Source: Harmothoe impar
Lineage: Eukaryota > Annelida > Polychaeta > Phyllodocida > Polynoidae
NCBI GenBank assembly: GCA_947462335.1
Contig: OX381705.1
Location: forward strand, 43,600,175 to 43,664,174
Length of the DNA: 64,000 nt
Reading direction: 5' to 3'
A program made the position numbers and the translations under genes. The stretch's first letter is position 1. Each line of letters begins with the position of its first letter. The notes beneath the pieces are model-generated. The model saw only the letters and a program-made list of their open reading frames with translations. It had not been told where the DNA came from and did no database searches. Shown here one piece after another: positions 54,751-64,000 of the stretch.

Positions 54751-56276
54751 ATAATGATGTGTACGGTACCTGGGATCCAGATAGCTTGTTCCTATTGGAC
54801 GGGGTTATGCATGGCTTCAAGATTGTTGACCCACTGGTTGACATTCCCTCTTATGAATGTATTAATTATGCCTCCGCTACAGGCGAAGCTTTCATGAATG
54901 ATATTATTTTGAAAGAGGTTAATACCGGTAAACTTAGTATTGTAGATAGGAAACCGCATTGTGTACATGCTCTGGGGGCTGTTGAGAAGTCTTCTGGTGG
55001 CTTTCGTCCCATCACTGACGCTAGCAGGCCTGAGGGCATATCTATTAATAATCATATGTCGAGCACGTTCAATAATTTCAAGTTTTGTAGTATCGACGAC
55101 ATCTGTGAGAGTTTAACCCTGAATTGTTTTTTGGCGGTAACAGATATAGAGGCTGCATACCGTACATGTATGATTCGTCCTGGAGACAGAAAGTTTCAGG
55201 GTTTGGCCTGGAGTGTGGGTGGTCAAGACGTGTACTTAGAAGATAATTTCTTGTCATTCGGTGCTCGAGCCTCCCCCTACATATTTAACAATTTGACTGA
55301 CGCTGTTACTAGATATATGAACGCAAATGGTTTCAAGTGTTATAGTTATTTGGATGATTTTCTTCTCATCAGTGATAGTTTTGAATCATGTAAAGAGGCT
55401 CAATTGGCTCTTCATGCCCTACTACGGTCATAAGGGTTTAATATCTCTTACAAAAAGGTTCTATCACCTTCCAGAGTCCAACGGTATTTGGGCATTATTA
55501 TAGACACTATTCAAATGAAATTGTTACTACCGGATGAAAAGATGCTCAGGTTGAAGGAGGAGCTCGCGTTTTTTGCTGGTCGCCGTCAGGCGACACGCAA
55601 GCAAATTCAGAGGCTATGTGGCATCATAGGTCATTGCTCTACGGTAGTAAGAGGTGGAAGAACTTTTTCTCATAGAATTATTGGTTTATTGTCTGGTTTC
55701 ACTACCGGTAGGAGACGTATTACCCTCACCAAGAACTTTTTTCTTGACCTACAATGGTGGAGAGATTTCGCCACTTGGTTTAATGGAGAGGCCAAGATGG
55801 TGGGCAGAAGGGTACAAGACAATGTGAACATATACACTGACGCTTCAGGATCGGGTTTTGGAGCCCATTGGGGAGGAGACTGGCTGGCGGGCATGTGGAA
55901 CATGGACTTAGATGCTGAGAGGGACGGCCACAACCACCTCTCACATTGCCCGGGGGAAGACATCCCTGATAATATTAATGTCCAAGAACTCTACCCGGTA
56001 CTGGAGTCTCTCTGGAGGTGGGGTCCTGCCTGGAGGAACTGTGGTGTCATTTGCTTTTCTGATAATACACAAGTTGTCACAGGCCTAAATACTGGAAAGA
56101 GTTGTAATAATTATGCTATGTCTATGCTACGTAGAATTTTCTGGTTAAGTGTATTATTTAATTGTCATATTGTGAGTGTACATGTCCCAGGGAAGATGAA
56201 TGTGATTGCAGATGCTCTGTCTCGTATGTATGAAAATAATATGAAGATCCCTACGGGTTTGTGCTGTTGCAGATGT
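54741..56276 (+). pseudogene. Ngaro-like reverse transcriptase-RNase H with one nonsense codon
   Basis: Frame joined to gag across G7. RT: PHCVHALGAVEKSSGGFRPI, DASRPEGISIN, AVTDIEAAYRTCMI, NFLSFGARASP and catalytic YLDD (55347-55358). TAA at 55431-55433 replaces a leucine codon (element 1 reads RSLGF here) and the same frame continues to 56276. RNase H: IYTDASGSGFGAHWGG (first Asp), NINVQELYP (Glu), CFSDNTQVV (Asp), ADALSRMY (last Asp). All four acidic residues are present. The frame then runs into a MITE. Only the stop separates this from a complete enzyme, so inactivation looks recent. Confidence 0.85.
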
Positions 56277-56281
56277 GTGAG

Positions 56282-56882
56282 CAGCCAAGCAGAAAGGATG
56301 GTCCCCGCGGGATTAGTTCCGATTTTAGCCACCAGGGGGCGCCACTTTGGCCTAAAATGAAAGAATTAGGCTAAAAATTGCTCTTGGGTACTTTTTTCTA
56401 GAGAATTCAATAGGATTACATAAAACATTCAATTTTTGGTAAAAAACTTCTATATTTGGAAGGTAAAAGGAACGTTTTAAAGCCTAAATGGGTATGCTTG
56501 TTGATATGTGTTGCCATGGAAACATGATTTTTATTCCAAATAGAGGAAATTAAGACATAAATTGATAATATGATTTCTGAGGATTGCCATGGTGAAAACA
56601 AAATAAAATTACCATTCCTAGATCAAATTTTATGACTTAAAGAATGAAAATGTATCATAAATTTCTTATTATCATAGATAATGCTAATTAAATAGGGATA
56701 TCTTGGAAAATATGAGACATAGAGCTTATTGGGATTTTGGAAAGGGTGATGCCCACACATTTTCATGAAGCCATTTCTCAAGAACTAGAAATAATATCTT
56801 CTAGTGTAATATATCACTGGAAAGCTTATGACATCAATTTCAAAGTTGGCTTTTTCCTCGGACTACCCTTTTCCCTTGCCTG
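56282..56882. mobile_element. MITE inserted between RNase H and recombinase
   Basis: CAGCCAAGCAGAAAGGATGG (56282) and the complement-like GGACTACCCTTTTCCCTTGCCTG (to 56882) are imperfect inverted ends. GCCACCAGGGGGC, GTTGCCATGGAAACATG and CAAATTTTATGA occur in the same order as in the MITE 16756-17382, so the families are related. The insertion is absent at the matching point of element 1. Target duplication not resolved. Confidence 0.65.
56329..56342 (+). promoter_or_regulatory. CTCF-like motif (14 of 14)
   Basis: CCACCAGGGGGCGC fits CCASYAGRKGGCRS fully and lies at the same relative place as the site in the 16756-17382 MITE. Confidence 0.4.
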
Positions 56883-56895
56883 TACACATGTACTC

Positions 56896-57870
56896 CAGTT
56901 GCGACGACGACTAGAGACGAAGGCAGCCAAAGTTAGATCGTATTGTTGGTCAGAGTCGACTTGGCGTACGAAAGCTTCCCAATGGAAGAAGTATATTTCT
57001 TTCTGTGCCCTAATTATGGTGGCAGTGGTCCCAACTACTGTAGATGTTATGTGCAAGTTCATTGTGTTCTTATCAGACTCCCTATGCTATGTGAGCATCG
57101 ATAATTATGTGTCTGGTGTCATTAGTTTAAATAAGTATTTTGGCTATGATGTCTCGGATATTAGGTTGAATTTTATTTTTTCAACTACTCTAAAAGGCCT
57201 CAGGAGACTGCTAGGGGATCCTGTACCGACTCGTGTTACCTTAACGCTAGAGAATTTATTGACTATGTTTATGCATGTAGACTGCTTGAGTGTAAATGAA
57301 AGATGTATGTGGGCATGTATAGCCACGAGCTTTCGTTCCCTGTTAAGAAAGTGTAACCTTGTACCTAATAATCTCAAACTGGAGGGTCATTTCCTACGCA
57401 GGAGTTCTCTTACTTTTAAACCATGGGGTGTTTTGCTTAGAGTCTCGAGCTCTAAAACTATCCAATATGGTCAGCGTATACATGTCATCCCTCTCACTTA
57501 TGCTATAGGCTCACCTTTGTGTGCTGCAACTCTGTAAGCTAAACTTTTCAATGACTGTCCCTCTTCCACTAGAGATTCACCTGTATTTATGCTAAAGGTG
57601 TCAGGGGTATTGGTACCTCTTACCTACCCGGTACTTAATAATTATTTGAAGAGACTGTTATCAACTATAAATATGGATGTCAAAGGAGCAGGATGCCATT
57701 CTCTTAGGCGTTCTGGTGCTGCTTTTCTCCATAGCTGTGGTGTCCCACTGGAGGACATTAGGCAGACGGGTGATTGGGCTAGCCTCACTGCTTTAATTTA
57801 TTTGGCTAAGCCGTTGTCTTCTAGAATTAATTTAGATAGGATGGTAGTTGACGCTATGTGTAAAAAATGA
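56896..57870 (+). pseudogene. Ngaro-like tyrosine recombinase, one nonsense codon, 5' end displaced
   Basis: Resumes after the MITE (LRRRLETKAAKVRSYCW). Core-binding region SQWKKYISFCAL, FIVFLSDSL, SIDNYVSGVISLN. Catalytic domain: arginine in SFRSLLRKCN, SSSKTIQYGQR, HSLRRSGAAF (H at 57697), TGDWASLTAL and nucleophile Y in LIYL (57799-57801). TAA at 57535-57537 stands where element 1 has leucine, and the frame continues unchanged to 57870. Its natural start would overlap the RNase H frame but is separated by the inserted MITE. Otherwise all catalytic residues are present. Confidence 0.85.
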
Positions 57871-57913
57871 TATGTATGTTATAGTATTATATGGTTTTGT
57901 AATTCTGGGTGTT

Positions 57914-58326
57914 GGCAGGTTTAATCCAGCCCAAGTCCATATAATGTATTGTGCTTTATTCACTATCAGAATTACCTTTTACCAATGGTTGGGTACTAGT
58001 TCCTTGTCTCCGCTATTGGTCAGGTCATTCGCGCGCGCAAAACCTCTGTTACCCGGTAAGGAGCGCCCCCTATGTTATGTATCTAGGCTGAGTGTGTACC
58101 TGGGTTACCACCTTTGTTTACGCCAGAGCGCCACCCAGAGAGGTGGGACAGCTCGTTGCTCGCTTGCTTTGTGTCATATTTACCGTGGTTAGTTAATTAA
58201 TTTTTTTTCCTTTTTTCAATTGGCTTATAGGGTCAATGCATATCTAATAAAGAGGCAGGTTTAATCCAGCCCAAGTCCATATAATGTATTGTGCTTTATT
58301 CACTATCAGAATTACCTTTTACCAAT
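57914..58326 (+). repeat. B1-A2-B2 terminal block (element 2)
   Basis: B1 57914-57986 and B2 58254-58326 are identical. A2 57987-58206 follows B1 with no spacer, and a 47-bp spacer precedes B2. Confidence 0.9.
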
Positions 58327-58560
58327 AACATATTATTGTATTATAACATAATACTATTATTCCACCCCCTATGCCAAGTTTATATATAAAGTGAAGTAGA
58401 TTAGAAACGGACATAAATGGCGTATGTTCATATTTGATATAGATGTTTTATTTTGACCATGAGTTTGCATTAGTATCTACAATTGCATCCAAGTATACAA
58501 GCATAGATATTAGTGGAACCCTTGTGAAACACCCCCTACACTGACCCTAGTATGAGCCTA

Positions 58561-58632
58561 CGGCGGTGTGTGTGTGGGGGTGTGTGTGGGTGGGGGTGTG
58601 GGAGTATGGGCGGGGGAGGGGGGGGGGGGGGG
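58561..58632 (+). repeat. GTGTGTGG/G-tract simple repeat
   Basis: (GT)n/GGGTGT followed by a G run of about 14. Confidence 0.85.
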
Positions 58633-59919
58633 TAAGTGGATAGTGATGTCCAGTCAGCCTCACCTGTGATCTATAGTCCTGTCGTTGTGAGACGATAATG
58701 GTGAGACACACACTTTTCCTTGACCCACAAACAATAATGTCATCCCCATAATGTTATACCAAGAGACCTAGCGGGGTAACCCTATACCTTCCTCCGTACA
58801 ATGTACTAATCTTCAATGTCCCATACCTAGCATCACAGACAGCAGTTGTTACTTGTGGGTCTTTTGTATCCCGGTGCTTGTATATTTGGAACCAGGTGTT
58901 TTCAGGGAAAATGATAATGCCGGGTCGAAAATCATTCGTTTGTGCGACCTTGTTTACATGTACCGCAACACATGGGCTTAATCTATGCCCCCCCCTCCAA
59001 AAGAAAAACATCCCCCCCCCCTTCCTCAGATCATCCCTCAAACAAGTGTTAAGTTTTGAATGTGTTCTTTATAATCTTGACCAGCTATTGAATAAAACAA
59101 TTTAGCCTACTTATTGCCATACTATGAGTAATGGCTAGTCATTCTGAGTCCAAGATCTGGGTTATTATCAAAAGCTTAAATAATCATATGATTAATCGTA
59201 TTTTTTACGAATGCAGTTAGTAGTAGAAATACGACCAAGGCTTCTTGTGGAATACTTTTCCTACGATTAATCGTATCTCTTCATTGTGAAACACCCTACA
59301 GGGAGGTGAAAGGGGGTATCATGGGGAAGTTAAAGTGTGTGTAAGGATCTTAGAAGTGAGAAGTAGGTCTTTTCTGTTGAGAGATGAGTTTTATGCAGGT
59401 AACTCTCATTTCGAGGTGATAATTGGGTTATTTTTGAAACACTAGATTTGAAAAAGTTTTTTGAATACTCAAACTTCGATTTCAGGGGTGAACATTTGGC
59501 TTGCCACTACTGAAACTTCGATATCGAGGGTGAATAAATGACTGGTCACAGCAGTCTCCATGCAGCTGGTCGGGGTGGGAGAAGGAGGGCAAATACGGGA
59601 TAGCTCTCCCAGGTGAGAGGACAAACGTTTAGAGCGTTACCTTAATCTTGAATCTTAATTTTGATTCAGTGTCTTACTGTCAGTATCTTATATCTTAAAT
59701 CTTAGTCCAGTATCTTAAGATCGGGCAGTAATACTTTTAAGATAGTCATAATATGCCATAAAACATCATAATAAACTATGATACAAATAATTCATAAATA
59801 CACCACAAACGTCATAATACGTCACAAATATGTCATGAATACGTCACAAATACATCCCGAATACTTCACTATACATCACAATTATCTGACAAATACGATA
59901 GAACGATTTCTTTGTGGGG
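58633..59919. other. No gene; GTTTCACAA end remnant and tandem ATAC/TCATAA words
   Basis: CATTGTGAAACACCCTACAG at 59274 is a lone end of the GTTTCACAA MITE family. 59160-59275 has ATTAATCGTA words in opposite orientations. 59745-59880 repeats (A)TACGTCA(C)AAATA-like units. Confidence 0.45.
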
Positions 59920-60175
59920 GGGGGGGGGGCTAGTGGGATGAGGGCCCAGTGGTGAGGTCCAGTATCGTGGCTGCAGATGGGTCAAAAGCGACCTGGCGAC
60001 CTGGGCCGTTTTGGAGGCAACTTTTGACCTCAGGCAATAATAAAAGCGACCTAGCGACTTTTGGGAAAAAAATAGGATAAAGGGTCCAAAAAAAGCGACT
60101 TTGTGACCTGGACCCCTTAATTTCGGCGACTTTCCGACCTCAGGGGGGGGACCCCTTTGCACCCCCGGTATCTAG
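59920..60175. repeat. GCGACCT/GCGACTTT-word repeat
   Basis: AAAGCGACCT(GA)GCGAC and related phrases recur six or more times, bounded by G/C runs. The frame across it is repeat translation. Confidence 0.6.
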
Positions 60176-60810
60176 GGGTCTGTATCGTGGGGACTTGAAT
60201 CCCGATGGGGTACCATGGTTTGCTGTGAACAGTGTATGCAATTGCTGCTTGATTTAAGATGATGCAAGGAAAAAGGAAATCTGACATGCCAGAACTTGTT
60301 CCACAGAGAGGGTGTTGGAAACCAATCCTTTTTTAAACCTATTCTTCAATATATTTACTATCCTCCCCCTGTTGGTAAAAACTGAGCACTCCCTGATAAC
60401 ACCATTAAGAGCGCAACTTGAAAGCAACATTTTGAGACTTAGAGACTTCACCTAGGCCCTATTATATATGTTTCAAATGGATTTGAGACCATTTTGAAAG
60501 ATAGGGACATGACAAAAATATTTGTGACTTAGGGACTTCAGATTGGCCCTATGTCTCAAACCGTTTTGAGGGATATAGGGACTGTTTAGCACATAGGGAC
60601 TTGACCTGGTCCCTATCTCACAAGCGGCCTAATTTTGAGGGATAGGGATCTTTTGATGCATCACAGGGAGGTGTGGAAAATGCCCTGATAGTGATACATA
60701 GGAAATGTATTTTAGCCGGAAAGTTTGAAGTATATAGTGTTAAAATATCCATTAACCTTTTCCCCCCATTTCTGTGTACATAGCTCCCATTTCAGCCATT
60801 TTAAAACTTG
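60176..60810. other. No gene; ATAGGGAC-word stretch
   Basis: TAGGGAC(T/A) and its complement GTCCCTA recur between 60450 and 60660. Otherwise unassigned. Confidence 0.45.
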
Positions 60811-60892
60811 CTGGTCAAAGACTACACCGGTCAAAGACGACACCGGTCAAAGACGACACCCGGTCAAAGACATTTCAATTGTTACAAACTCA
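60811..60892. repeat. Right end of a second foldback of the 40577-41128 family
   Basis: Four GGTCAAAGAC units followed by CAATTGTTACAAACTC, matching the 41128 end. No left arm was found within 1.5 kb. Confidence 0.65.
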
Positions 60893-60940
60893 TAAGACAC
60901 GGCCATAAGTATGTGGCCACTTAGGCAATGCCTAGTTCAC

Positions 60941-61166
60941 TACCGTAAAACCTCGCGTATAAGCCGCGGCTTGTACGCGAATCAGACTCAGCTTTCTTTT
61001 GATACCAAACATGCCTACATAGGGTGCGGCTTATACGAGAGTTTTTATAGGTATACTACAGTACCAAATTAACAATTCTCAGATGGCCTCTGCGGCTTAT
61101 AGGATCGCACCAAACTCAAGGTGCGGCTTATACGCGAGTTAGGCTTATACGCGAGGTTTTACGGTA
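60941..61166. mobile_element. TACCGTAAAACCTCGCG-ended MITE, copy 2
   Basis: Exact 25-bp inverted ends (60941-60965, 61142-61166) with TA outermost. Internal GCGGCTTATA words. The central stretch matches inverted 2466-2512, linking it to the copy at 2331-2553. Confidence 0.8.
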
Positions 61167-61726
61167 GTATCTTTTTTTTGTATAACGCGGTATAATTTAA
61201 ACATATAACCATAACCCCCCCCCCTCCCCATAATCAAGACACATGTGACAGCACTTTATAGTCCTCACATAGCACATAACTCTTCCTTTGATGATTTCAC
61301 GACGATTTTCTTCCAAATTACTCTCTAAAAAACATTTCAAATGCTCTTCATATCCCCCATTTTATAAACATATATGATCAAGATTAGTATAGGTATTTAT
61401 CAGTATGCTACCTTGGGTAGGCGAGGTATATTCCATTGTTGTATAGTAGGTGGTTTCTAGTGGGGACCTCTAGTGACAAAATGATGTCCTCAAAATGATC
61501 ACCTCATGCAGTAATCGCAGGAGAATTAAAATTGTTTTAGGGCTAAATCATTTTTGCCCTGTCCCTATTATACAGCATTGTATTGCCAATACCCCACAAA
61601 TTAGTATTGGACAAGGCAAACCCAATAAAATACATATGCTTTCTATGCCCTTTTATATCTTGTAAAACCAATTCCAATAACCCCCAGCAATAACCGCAGC
61701 GATAACTTACTTAATATTCTCGCCCA
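61167..61726. other. No feature recognised
   Basis: A C-rich run near 61215. Short frames only. Confidence 0.35.
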
Positions 61727-62720
61727 TAGGGTAGATTCACCACTTTCGGACGCTCGTTGGCACTACAAACGTGACCCCTTTTCTCTGGGCTACAGTTTGC
61801 TTAATATTACACTTAGAGCTGTTATCATGATACTTTCGGAGAGAAGAGTGTTGAAACATTATATCCATTCACTAATAAATGTGTTTTCATACATTATATT
61901 ATAAAACATTCCTCATCAAAGTTGAAGAATTTAAAGTCCCAATTTCATCTGATGTCGGACACTTTGAATTCCCTTTTTTTTTTTTTCAAGTACTAGGGAC
62001 AAATCTACCTTTCTATGATGGCAAGCATAGCATACTCTATCCAAGGTTTGAACATAACTCAGGATATTCAACATATCTGAATTGAAATATACTTTTAACA
62101 CAATTAAAGATGTCCAATATAGAAAAGCTATAAATATTTCCTTTAGACTGACAAAACTTGATATTTTCTTACCCATGGAATCTAAGGATCTTTATTGAGC
62201 AATATGGGATTAATATTTCATTCTGGCAGAGTTATTGCCTTGTTTCCCTCATATTTATGGTGAAGAGAAAACACAAGGCACAGTGATGTCCGTCTCATGA
62301 TGAAATTTGATCATGTCTTTAAATGTCTGCAAATGTTATTTTCTAAAAATCATTATGTATTTCTTTTGCTATATTATACTTAAAAATACATATACCTTTT
62401 GGTCCAGTATTGGTTTTATAGCCTAGGTGTAGATATTTTTGCAGAATTTAGCATTACAGCACACCTGTCCGACTTTGGGTCCATGTAATTCTACAAATTA
62501 GGCATTAGTTCCTCACCACGAAACAGGCCTACTTCAGTGCATGATTATGCACAGATAATACTGATTCGCATACATGTTATTTTCTTTAATGGTAAGCAGA
62601 ACATTTAGATTTTCCTATGACATGCACATATAGGACATATAACTTACCATATATCATGATATTTAATGCTAAAAGTGTCCGACTTAAGGTGTGTGTCCGT
62701 CTTTGGGTGAATCTACCCTA
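61727..62720. mobile_element. TAGGGTAGRTTCACC-ended MITE, copy 2
   Basis: TAGGGTAGATTCACC (61727) and GGTGAATCTACCCTA (62706-62720). AAAGTGTCCGAC-type words occur in both orientations (61745, 61953, 62466, 62671, 62693). Same termini as 14319-15854. Confidence 0.75.
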
Positions 62721-63102
62721 AGTAAAGTGAATCACAAGTATCGCTTTCACCATTGAGGCCACATTTGACAATTGTAATCATCAGTTGAACGCGCCTACCT
62801 TAATACATCGTATCATCTCAATCGATGGTTCTATTATCTCTTACTTGTAGCCGTGACGTTCATGTACTGTAAGTTTGTTATGTATAATATTGTCGTGCTG
62901 CTTTTTTCTTTAGTTATATCGATCCAGTGGAAGCTCAAAAAACATCAGTTTAAAAACTTTGATACCAAATGTAATACAACGAACCCAAAAATACGCGCTG
63001 CTGTAGTATATTTATTATCCTGTAAACAAACCATAGATGCTACTATAGTATATACTGTAAAGCTGCTGCAGCTTCTACCATAAAAAGTATACTTTTGCAA
63101 CC
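62721..63102. other. No feature recognised
   Basis: AT-rich. A 76-codon frame has no supporting signals. Confidence 0.35.
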
Positions 63103-63470
63103 TTAGGCCACTTAAAAACGATTATCAGCTTTGCGGATACTTTTTGGAAAAAAGGGTGAGGGCGGGAGGCTTCTTTTTTATGTTATACTTTTTTCTGGGA
63201 GTGCGGGAGGGCTTTTTTTCTTTTTTTCCTTCTCATTTACTGTCAGCACAAAGAAATAAGACTAAAAACGCCCTTTAAATTGCATTTCTACCACAATTAA
63301 TGGCCGAGAAATTGAAAATATTGCAAGTGTATTGCTGATCTTTTCCTCCATGCTGCCATTTTTGGTGATTTATTTTTCTAAAAAGTGAAAAAAAGAATCA
63401 ATGCGGCCATATTTTAAGGGTGCATGCGTGCGGTATCCGCAAAGCTGGTATTCATTTTTAAGTGGCCTTA
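63103..63470. mobile_element. TWAGGCCACTTAAAAA-ended MITE (368 bp)
   Basis: TTAGGCCACTTAAAAACGAT ... CAGCTTTGCGGATAC (63103-63141) and the complement GTATCCGCAAAGCTG ... TTTTTAAGTGGCCTTA (63433-63470) pair with a few mismatches. Confidence 0.75.
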
Positions 63471-64000
63471 TTTGAAACTCAATTACAAAGATCGTGTCAC
63501 TATAGATTTCGGGGCTGCTGATGGCCTAACTATAAGAACCATTATCCATCCAATTAGGTGTGTTTTTACATATAAAAGCGTTATATCTAACAGCTGCCAG
63601 TATAAATTCAAAGAGCGTAATTATAGACTTCAAACCTATTTCAATATTCTAACCTAATAAGGTAATAAGATTGATTTTGATAAAAAATGTCATAGCACAA
63701 TCCAATATAGAAAAGCTGTAATACTCTCCCTGCACCTTGTGACGTCACACATGGCCAAAGCTGATAAGATCGGTGTATGGAGTTCAATCTGCCTTAAAGT
63801 AGGGCCCACAAGACACTGAAGGTGGCAGGTCGAATTTTTTATTGAGGTTATTGAGGCATATGAGGGCTCACTGAACATAAAAGACATTATATAATCCTGA
63901 TATACCAGGAAGACACAGAATACTCTGAACATACCCCCATCGAAAAAAGTAACATTTATTTTGAACATTCCCCCTCTAAACAGGTTATTTCCCAAAATAA
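63471..64000. other. No feature recognised
   Basis: Short frames only. The window ends without an identifiable element boundary. Confidence 0.35.

Larger units (their letters stand above)
53008..58330 (+). mobile_element. Ngaro-like tyrosine-recombinase retrotransposon 2, full length, mutated
   Basis: A1 (53008-53227) - gag - RT/RNase H - recombinase - B1 (57914-57986) - A2 (57987-58206) - B2 (58254-58326). A1/A2 220 bp each with about seven differences, B1/B2 73 bp identical. The identical 14-mer TATTATTGTATTAT lies directly left (52994-53007) and right (58331-58344). Genes carry two frameshifts and two nonsense codons, and a MITE sits at 56282-56882. Confidence 0.9.
52540..58538. mobile_element. 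GGGTGTTTCACAAGGG-ended MITE, copy 2, split by the Ngaro-like element 2
   Basis: TAGGGTGTTTCACAAGGG (52540-52557) and CCCTTGTGAAACACCCCCTA (58519-58538). Removing 53008-58330 and one 14-bp flank leaves about 660 bp, close to the 613-bp copy at 36135-36747, with which the right arm shares CAATTG(T/C)ATC(T/C)AAGTATA. Confidence 0.7.

Overview
This window is eukaryotic, almost certainly from an animal with a large, AT-rich, repeat-laden genome. The reasons are spliced exons with GT-AG signals, two CR1/L2-like LINEs, two Ngaro-like tyrosine-recombinase retrotransposons, an LTR retrotransposon and at least twenty short inverted-repeat elements (MITEs). This combination is typical of marine invertebrates. 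The species cannot be named from sequence alone.

Layout. 1-1082: left end of an LTR retrotransposon on the minus strand (LTR, primer-binding site, coiled-coil gag running off the edge). 2.3-3.3 kb: MITE and CCAACGTT-rich repeat. 3.3-11.85 kb: an inverted-repeat element into which a LINE is nested; its ORF1 protein carries a C-terminal NADAR (ADP-ribose N-glycosidase fold) domain. 12.1-17.6 kb: nested MITEs, including TTAA-flanked ones. 18.1-21.25 kb: a second, decayed LINE. 21.5-34 kb: MITEs, C/G tracts and a large minisatellite interrupted by another MITE.

33-38.5 kb holds the only convincing host gene: a minus-strand gene whose first coding exon encodes a signal peptide, followed by a 20-codon exon and a 50-codon exon with six cysteines, all phase 0. 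Its introns contain two MITEs. A weaker two-exon candidate lies on the plus strand at 33.2-33.4 kb. 39-42.5 kb: degenerate minisatellites, tRNA-like SINE heads and a foldback element whose arms are 17-bp tandem repeats.

44.5-47.0 kb: a 2.4-kb inverted-repeat element made of ~735-bp tandem units carrying GTGTCGGACCTTAC. Next to it, within a (TA)n tract, is an internally deleted Ngaro-like element (47.05-49.79 kb). 51.2-51.9 kb: a long foldback element. 52.5-58.5 kb: a MITE split by a second, full-length but mutated Ngaro-like element (53.0-58.3 kb), which itself carries a MITE between its RNase H and recombinase genes. 58.5-64 kb: simple repeats and further MITEs.

In each LINE, ORF1 would bind RNA and ORF2 would nick target DNA and reverse-transcribe. 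In each Ngaro-like element, gag packages RNA, RT/RNase H makes DNA, and the tyrosine recombinase integrates a circle whose junction is encoded by the split direct repeats (A1 ... B1-A2-B2). All pol genes here except the recombinase of the first Ngaro-like element contain frameshifts or stops, so the copies are probably inactive as written.
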